Source: Trueperaceae bacterium (GTDB taxonomy: Bacteria > Deinococcota > Deinococci > Deinococcales > Trueperaceae). From it: a stretch of 5,613 nucleotides of DNA. The stretch is taken from positions 1-5,613 of the forward strand of contig JARGGE010000205.1 in NCBI GenBank assembly GCA_029210865.1. Reading direction: 5' to 3'. The position numbers were made by a program, and so were the translations under genes. The notes beneath the pieces were generated by a model. It was not told where the DNA came from and did not search any database. It was given only the letters and a program-made list of their open reading frames with translations. Positions 1 through 4,230 of the stretch are shown piece by piece (position 1 is the first letter of the stretch; the number at the start of each line of letters is the position of its first letter).

Positions 1-243
1 GGCGAACGCGTCCTCGTCTTCGTCAACGGCGCCGGCGGCACGTCGCTCATGGAGCTCCTGGTCGCGACGCGCGCCGTGCTCGCCCGCCTCGCGGCCGAGG
101 GCCTCACCCCCGTCCGTCCGCTCATCGGCCCGTACGTGACCACCCAGGAGACCAAGGGCTTCTCGGTCAGCCTGTGCCGCGCCGACGACGAGCTGCTGCG
201 CCTCTGGAACGCGCCGAGCGACGCCCCCTTCTTCCACCTCTGA
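1..243 (+). CDS. dhaK: Dihydroxyacetone kinase subunit DhaK, C-terminal fragment
   Basis: This is the last 80 codons of a gene that begins before the window, ending in TGA at 241-243. The reading frame is open from base 1. The peptide matches the end of the DhaK (Dak1) domain: a NGAGGTSLMEL segment (residues 9-19, family form NGxGGTxLxEL), then PLIGPYVTTQE and KGFSVSLCRADDELL, then the closing APSDAPFF segment. DhaK binds dihydroxyacetone, or a related short ketose such as erythrulose, covalently through a histidine. The substrate is phosphorylated with a DhaL subunit that supplies ATP or receives phosphate from a PTS protein. The substrate histidine lies upstream and cannot be checked. No dhaL follows, so it must be upstream, fused or elsewhere. 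The stop is only 34 bases before the E1 alpha start, suggesting one transcript. The family call is secure; the exact substrate is not. Confidence 0.88.
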   Translation, partial: GERVLVFVNGAGGTSLMELLVATRAVLARLAAEGLTPVRPLIGPYVTTQETKGFSVSLCRADDELLRLWNAPSDAPFFHL

Positions 244-267
244 GCCCACCCACCGCCGCGACCCCCT

Positions 268-273
268 AGGAGG
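268..273 (+). promoter_or_regulatory. Ribosome binding site for E1 alpha (AGGAGG)
   Basis: A full-consensus AGGAGG lies four bases before the GTG at 278. It is the main reason for choosing GTG 278 over the in-frame ATG at 320, which would cut off conserved N-terminal sequence. No promoter-like sequence is visible in the 34-base gap after dhaK, so translation probably proceeds from a shared message. Confidence 0.75.
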
Positions 274-277
274 CCCC

Positions 278-1267
278 GTGCCCGACGCCCCGACCCCTAC
301 CCACGACCAGCTCTACGCCATGTACCGCAGCATGGTGACCATGCGCCGCTTCGACGCCGTGGTCACCGAGCTCGCCGAGGCCGATCGCATCCCCGGTTAC
401 GCCCACACCTACACCGGCTCGGAGGCGATCGCTGCGGGCGTCTGCGCCGCCCTGCGGCCGAGCGACTGGATCGCATCGACCTACCGCAACCACGGCCACG
501 CGATCGGCAAGGGGGTGGCGCTGCGCGCGATGGCGGCCGAGCTCCACGGCCGCCGGACCGGCACCGCCAAGGGCAAGGGCGGCAGCATGCACATCAGCGA
601 CTTCGGCGTCGGCATGTTGGGCGCCTTCGGGATCGTCGCCGCCGGCATGCCCATCGCCCTCGGGGCGGCGCTCTCGATGAAGATGCAGGGCCGCGACGAG
701 GTGGCGGTCGCCTTCTTCGGCGACGGCGCGGTGCACCAGGGGGTGTTCCACGAGGCCATGGGCTTGGCGAAGCTCTGGAACGCGCCGGTGCTCTTCGTGT
801 GCGAGAACAACCAGTACGCCGAGGCGACCGCGCTCGACTACCACCTCCACACCGAGACGGTGGCCAACATGGCGGCCGGGTACGCGCTCCCGGGCGTGCG
901 CGCGGACGGCATGGACGTCGTCGCCGTGTACCAGGCCACCCTAGAGGCCGTCGCCCGCGCGCGGGCCGGCGGCGGGGCGACCCTGCTCGAGTTCGTCTCG
1001 TACCGTTTCTCGGGCCAGTACGAGGGCGACAAGCAGACCTACCAGCCGGCCGACGAGCGCGCGGCCTGGTGGGCGCGCGAGCCGCTGACGGCCTTCGAGC
1101 AGGCGGCCGCCGAGCGCGGGCTCGACGCCGCGCGACTCGAGCGCATCCGCGCCGACGCCGACGCCGAGGTGGCCGCCGCCTTCGCGGCCGCGGAGCAGGA
1201 CCCGTGGCCCGAACCCGACGAGCTCTACGACGACGTCTACGTCTCCTACGAGGGGGGCCTGCGATGA
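278..1267 (+). CDS. acoA: Acetoin dehydrogenase-type E1 component, alpha subunit (ThDP-dependent)
   Basis: This 329-residue protein is full length for the 2-oxoacid/acetoin dehydrogenase E1 alpha family. It binds thiamine diphosphate, pairs with the beta subunit encoded next, and cleaves acetoin (or a related ketone) so that the acyl group passes to a lipoyl E2. Visible motifs are the IPGYAHTYTGSEA region (38-50), STYRNHGH (67-74), the GKGGSMHI loop (99-106), and the ThDP/Mg motif starting GDGA at 148-151 and closing with NN at 177-178. The C-terminal EPDELYDDVYVSY (312-324) is very like the end of AcoA proteins. Oddity: the loop motif normally reading R-x-x-G-H reads R243-F-S-G246-Q247, so the usual histidine is Gln. 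The family GxEA motif is also GSEA. It overlaps acoB by ATGA. A pyruvate or branched-chain E1 is a less likely alternative. Confidence 0.85.
   Translation: MPDAPTPTHDQLYAMYRSMVTMRRFDAVVTELAEADRIPGYAHTYTGSEAIAAGVCAALRPSDWIASTYRNHGHAIGKGVALRAMAAELHGRRTGTAKGKGGSMHISDFGVGMLGAFGIVAAGMPIALGAALSMKMQGRDEVAVAFFGDGAVHQGVFHEAMGLAKLWNAPVLFVCENNQYAEATALDYHLHTETVANMAAGYALPGVRADGMDVVAVYQATLEAVARARAGGGATLLEFVSYRFSGQYEGDKQTYQPADERAAWWAREPLTAFEQAAAERGLDAARLERIRADADAEVAAAFAAAEQDPWPEPDELYDDVYVSYEGGLR
1250..1257 (+). promoter_or_regulatory. Ribosome binding site for E1 beta, inside acoA
   Basis: The purine run GAGGGGGG lies within the last codons of acoA and ends six bases before the ATG at 1264. It supports that ATG as the acoB start, rather than any of the many upstream codons in the same open frame, which is merely open by GC bias across acoA. 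With the ATGA stop/start overlap it indicates translational coupling of the two subunits, as expected for a stoichiometric complex. Confidence 0.7.
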
Positions 1268-2283
1268 GCGAGCGCCTGCTGACGATCCGCGACGCGATCA
1301 ACGAGGCCCTGGTGCAGGCGATGGAGGCCGACCCCACCGTCTTCCTGATGGGCGAGGACGTCGCCGGCGGCGCCGGCCGCGACGACCGCGGCGGGCTCGA
1401 CGCCTGGGGCGGACCGTTCGGCGTCACCCGCGGCCTGGCCACCCGCTTCGGTCGCGAGCGCGTGCTCGACACCACGATCGCCGAGGCGGGCTTCTTCGGC
1501 GCCGCCGTCGGCGCGGCGATGACCGGCATGCGCCCGGTGGTCGAGCTCATGTACGTCGACTTCGCCGGCGTCGCCTACGACCAGATGCTCAACCAGGCGG
1601 CCAAGGTGCGCTACATGTTCGGCGGCACCCAGAAGGTCCCGATGGTCATGCGGACGGTCGTCGGCGGCGGCTTCCGCGCGGCCGCCGAGCACTCCCAGAC
1701 GCTGTACTCGATCTTCGCCCACATCCCAGGGCTCAAGACCGTCGCGCCGACCACCGCGGCCGACGCCAAGGGGCTGCTGCTCACCGCGATCGCCGACGAC
1801 GACCCGGTCGTGTTCTTCGAGCACAAGCGGATGTACATGCAGAAATCCCACGTGCCCGAGGCGCCCGAGCCGATCCCCTTCGGCGTCGCCGCGGTGCGCC
1901 GCGAGGGCACCGACCTGACGATCGTGGGCGTGCAGCGCGGCGTCCAGTTCGCCCTCGAGGCCGCCGAGGCTCTCGCGGGCGAGGACATCTCGGTCGAGGT
2001 CATCGACCCGCGGACGTACACCCCGCTCGACAAGGGCACGATCCTCGCCTCCGTGGCCAAGACCGGTCGCTTGATGATCGTGGACGAGTCCTACCCGCGC
2101 GCCAGCCTGGCCACCGACCTCGCGGCGATCGTCGCCGACGAGGGCTTCGAGTCCCTCAAAGGACCGATCCGCCGGGTGACGGCGCCGCACACCCCGGTGC
2201 CCTTCAGCCCGCCGCTCGAAGACGCCTACCTGCCGCTGCCCGGACGCATCGTGGCCGAGGTCAAACGGTTGCTGGGGGCCTGA
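1264..2283 (+). CDS. acoB: Acetoin dehydrogenase-type E1 component, beta subunit
   Basis: This 339-residue protein is the usual length for E1 beta. The pyrimidine-binding transketolase domain covers roughly residues 1-180 and the C-terminal transketolase domain roughly 205-330. Features seen include GEDVAGG (30-36) followed by an acidic, Gly-rich stretch and DAWGG, an arrangement typical of AcoB rather than pyruvate E1 beta. The ThDP-activating glutamate fits E74 in TIAEAGFFGAAVGAAM. The conserved DQMLNQAAKVRYMFGG follows (106-121), and the active-site histidine fits H143 in AEHSQ. VIDPRTYTPLD (247-256) and PHTPVPFSPPLED (308-320) are the standard C-terminal signatures. No E2 (acoC) or E3 (acoL) gene follows; a hairpin and a convergent gene end the operon. 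Function as the partner of the upstream alpha subunit is well supported. The acetoin specificity is inferred from resemblance. Confidence 0.87.
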   Translation: MSERLLTIRDAINEALVQAMEADPTVFLMGEDVAGGAGRDDRGGLDAWGGPFGVTRGLATRFGRERVLDTTIAEAGFFGAAVGAAMTGMRPVVELMYVDFAGVAYDQMLNQAAKVRYMFGGTQKVPMVMRTVVGGGFRAAAEHSQTLYSIFAHIPGLKTVAPTTAADAKGLLLTAIADDDPVVFFEHKRMYMQKSHVPEAPEPIPFGVAAVRREGTDLTIVGVQRGVQFALEAAEALAGEDISVEVIDPRTYTPLDKGTILASVAKTGRLMIVDESYPRASLATDLAAIVADEGFESLKGPIRRVTAPHTPVPFSPPLEDAYLPLPGRIVAEVKRLLGA

Positions 2284-2296
2284 AGGGCCCCCAGCA
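2270..2296. terminator. Perfect 11-bp hairpin between convergent acoB and hppA
   Basis: TGCTGGGGGCC at 2270-2280 is the exact reverse complement of GGCCCCCAGCA at 2286-2296, leaving a five-base TGAAG loop. The acoB TGA (2281-2283) sits in the loop, and the hppA stop is only 13 bases beyond on the other strand. The position between two convergent genes and the symmetric G/C stem suggest a shared bidirectional terminator or 3' stabilising hairpin. No T-tract follows on either strand, so it is not a classical intrinsic terminator; tail-less hairpins are often proposed for high-GC bacteria. Confidence 0.6.
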
Positions 2297-2308
2297 CCAC
2301 GGGTCGGT

Positions 2309-3976
2309 TCAGAGCAGCGGCGCGATCGCCAGGGACACGATCGCCATCAGCTTGATCAGGATGTTGAGCGACGGCCCCGCCGTGTCCTCGAAGGGATCGC
2401 CGACGGTGTCGCCGATGATCGAGGCGTGGTGCGCCGGCGAGCCCTTGCCGCCGAGGTTGCCCTCCTCGATGTACTTCTTGGCGTTGTCCCACGCGGCGCC
2501 GGAGTTGGCCATCATGAGCGCGAGCAGCACGGCCGAGACCAGCGCGCCGCCCAGCATCCCGAGCAGCACCCGCGGTTCGTCGAAGGCGAGCAGGAAGCCG
2601 GGCCGCAGCGTGGCGACGGTCTGTACGTAGGCCGCGATGATCGTCAGCGCCGCGAGGGCCGCCGCGCCGATCGCGAAGCCCTTGCCGACCGCGGCGGTGG
2701 TGTTGCCCAGCGCGTCGAGCTCGTCGGTGACCGCGCGCGTCTTGGGCCCCAGGCGCGCCATCTCGGCGATGCCGCCGGCGTTGTCGGCGATCGGACCGAA
2801 GCCGTCGGTGGCCACGGTCATCGCCACCGTGCCGAGCATGGCGACCGCCGCGATGCCCACGCCGAACAGCCCGGCCGCGAGGCTGGCGATGCCGATGACG
2901 GCCGCCATCAGGACGACCGGCAGGAGCGTCGACCCGAGGCCGAGCGCCAGGCCGGCGATGTTGATCGAGGCCGCGCCGGTCTCGGCGGTCTTCGCGAGCT
3001 TGCGCACCGAAGCCCCGCTGGTGGAGCCCTCGGTGGCGAGGCCGATGGCCATGCCCCCCAGGGTGCCGGCGGCGACCGCGATCGCGACCTTGGGTGCGAT
3101 GCCGAGCCCGGCGATGACGGCGAGCCCCGCCACCAGGAACAGGATCGCGGCGCCGGTCGTACCGGCGCGCAGCGCGGTCGCGGGCGCCCGGTTCGCGAAC
3201 CCGCGGACGACCACGATGCCGAGGGCCGAGCGACCGAGCCCCACCGACGCGAGCACGAGCGGCAGCGCCATGAGCGCGGCCGACGGGCCAACCGCCGCGG
3301 CGGCCACCTCGCCCATCGTGGCGGCGAGGACGATCGTGGCGATGATCGACCCGGCGTACGACTCGAACAGGTCGGAGCCCATGCCGGCGGTGTCGCCCAC
3401 GATGTCGCCGACGTTGTCGGCGATCACGCCCGGGTTGCGCGGGTCGTCCTCGGGGATGTTCTCCTCGAGCTTGCCCACCTCGTCGGCGCCCACGTCGGCG
3501 CCCTTGGTGTAGATGCCCCCGCCCACCCGGAAGAAGAGCGCGACCAGCGAGGCGTCCACCCCGAAGGTCTGGAGCGCGGTGGCGGTCCCGGCGTCGAGGC
3601 CGAAGGCCCACGCCAGCGTCCCCAGCCCGATGAGCCCGAGCGACGCCAGCGTCAGACCCACGATCGCGCCGCCCCCGAACGCGGCGTTCAGGGCCGCGGG
3701 GCCGCCGCTGGTGTGGGCGGCCTGGGTGGTGCGCACGTTGGCGCGCGTCGCGACCGCCATCCCCACCACCGCCGTCACCGACGAGGCGGTCGCTCCGACG
3801 GCGAAGGCGATCGCCGCTTGCCCGCCCAGAGCGAACCACGCCGCCACCGCGATGACCACCGCGAAAGGGGCCAGCACGACGAACTCGCGCTTCAAGAAGC
3901 GCAGGGCGCCGTCGCTGATCTGGTCCGATACGTCGGTGAGCGCCCTGCCCCCGGTGGGGAGTTCGCGCAACCGCAC
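2309..3976 (-). CDS. hppA: Membrane-bound ion-translocating pyrophosphatase, internally shortened
   Basis: The product is an integral-membrane pump coupling PPi hydrolysis to H+ and/or Na+ transport. From the GTG at 3976 it has 555 residues; the family usually has about 660-800. Catalytic motifs are all recognisable: GGGIYTKGADVGAD (152-165), EDDPRNP (176-182), the DNVGDIVGDTAGMGSDLFES segment (187-206), DGFGPIADNAGG (391-402), DALGNTTAAVGKG (421-433), AWDNAKKY (495-502) and GDTVGDPFEDT (522-532). GNTTA with G at the third position after it is the K+-dependent class signature; K+-independent enzymes have GNTTK. Only about 69 residues separate GNTT from AWDNAKK, where the Thermotoga enzyme as I recall it has about 165, so helices 13-14 and their loop are missing. 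The GTG has no RBS and omits helix 1; the likely original start is ATG 4035, out of frame. It could be a pseudogene, an assembly artefact or a compact variant. Confidence 0.88.
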   Translation of the reverse strand: MRLRELPTGGRALTDVSDQISDGALRFLKREFVVLAPFAVVIAVAAWFALGGQAAIAFAVGATASSVTAVVGMAVATRANVRTTQAAHTSGGPAALNAAFGGGAIVGLTLASLGLIGLGTLAWAFGLDAGTATALQTFGVDASLVALFFRVGGGIYTKGADVGADEVGKLEENIPEDDPRNPGVIADNVGDIVGDTAGMGSDLFESYAGSIIATIVLAATMGEVAAAAVGPSAALMALPLVLASVGLGRSALGIVVVRGFANRAPATALRAGTTGAAILFLVAGLAVIAGLGIAPKVAIAVAAGTLGGMAIGLATEGSTSGASVRKLAKTAETGAASINIAGLALGLGSTLLPVVLMAAVIGIASLAAGLFGVGIAAVAMLGTVAMTVATDGFGPIADNAGGIAEMARLGPKTRAVTDELDALGNTTAAVGKGFAIGAAALAALTIIAAYVQTVATLRPGFLLAFDEPRVLLGMLGGALVSAVLLALMMANSGAAWDNAKKYIEEGNLGGKGSPAHHASIIGDTVGDPFEDTAGPSLNILIKLMAIVSLAIAPLL

Positions 3977-4035
3977 GTACGCGAAGCCCGCGAGCAGCGG
4001 GCCTAGGACGCCGGTGAGGAGGGGCAGGGGGCCAT
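3977..4035 (-). other. Out-of-frame original start and first membrane helix of hppA
   Basis: On the minus strand an ATG at 4035-4033 has a good RBS (GGAGG, seven bases before), but its frame ends after ten codons at TAG 4005-4003. The hppA body frame continues upstream of the GTG at 3976 and encodes a hydrophobic stretch, PLPLLTGVLGPLLAGFAYV, which is what helix 1 of the family should look like. That frame stays open to a TGA at 4114-4112 but contains no ATG, GTG or TTG before 3976. Adding one C to the five-C run (plus-strand G 4027-4031) joins ATG 4035 to the body and gives an intact N-terminus starting MAPLPLL, for a protein of about 575 residues. A base lost in a homopolymer, genuine or from sequencing, is the simplest reading. 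A -1 slip on the C-run is possible but unproven. Confidence 0.7.
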
Positions 4036-4042
4036 CGAGGAA

Positions 4043-4064
4043 CCTCCGTCGGGGGCGGCGGAGG
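4043..4064 (-). promoter_or_regulatory. hppA ribosome binding site within a possible sequestering stem
   Basis: In the minus-strand message, CGGAGG (4048-4043) is the Shine-Dalgarno sequence for ATG 4035. The segment CCUCCG (4064-4059) just upstream can pair with it perfectly over six bases, with a ten-base loop between, so the site could be masked. The upstream segment belongs to a run of CCG/CCT triplets (plus strand 4051-4074), and chance pairing is quite possible in such biased sequence. The RBS itself is convincing; the regulatory stem is speculative. Confidence 0.45.
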
Positions 4065-4150
4065 CGGCGGCGGGTGCCGCTCGTGGGCGCGACCGCCGGT
4101 CGTGCGAACCTTCACCAGCAGAGGCGTGCGCGACCGGGACACGGGTCCGT

Positions 4151-4166
4151 CGCGCCCACGGGCGCG
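4151..4166. repeat. 16-base near-perfect palindrome in the hppA upstream region
   Basis: CGCGCCC (4151-4157) and GGGCGCG (4160-4166) are exact reverse complements separated by AC. The position, about 65 bases after the sulfatase stop and about 115 bases before the probable hppA start, would suit either an operator or a short hairpin ending the sulfatase message. In sequence this GC-rich such palindromes arise easily, so the function is open. Confidence 0.35.
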
Positions 4167-4230
4167 CCCGGCGGGTGCCACCGGGGCGCGGACCGACGGC
4201 CGCCACGGCGGCGGCGCGAGGCGCGCGGGC

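Larger units (their letters stand above)
4036..4230. other. Intergenic region between sulfatase and hppA
   Basis: These 195 bases hold no convincing gene. They run from just after the sulfatase stop to the hppA RBS, both on the minus strand, so they are the 3' flank of one and the likely leader of the other. I see no recognisable -35/-10 pair and no T-tract terminator. Present are a GGC/GGA triplet-rich run (4051-4074), a short inverted repeat CGACC-N3-GGTCG (4090-4102), a 16-base palindrome (4151-4166) and a weak 5-bp stem (4199-4212) just downstream of the sulfatase stop. A hppA promoter could lie here but cannot be pointed to. Confidence 0.5.

Noticed and set aside
266..850. Antisense open frame over acoA with many His, Val and Gly residues
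   Set aside because: It is an antisense shadow of a well-conserved coding sequence, with no RBS and no recognisable domain.
799..1263. Upstream extension of the E1 beta frame into acoA
   Set aside because: Arg-rich nonsense sequence without E1 similarity. The RBS at 1250-1257 and the ATG at 1264 give a normal-length E1 beta.
2426..4006. Long plus-strand open frame of about 526 codons antisense to hppA
   Set aside because: It translates to Arg/Gly/Glu/His-rich, low-complexity sequence with no domain. It mirrors hppA codons on the other strand, and hppA has clear family motifs throughout. High GC removes stop codons by itself.
4051..4074. G-rich run that might form a G-quadruplex
   Set aside because: Most of the G-tracts are only two bases long in a GGC/GGA triplet run. 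Such runs are expected at this base composition and nothing else supports a function.
4003..4206. Possible 67-residue small protein in the sulfatase-hppA gap
   Set aside because: Pro/Ala/Arg-rich with no start signal at its first codon. Only its last ten codons, from ATG 4035, are of interest, as the displaced hppA start.
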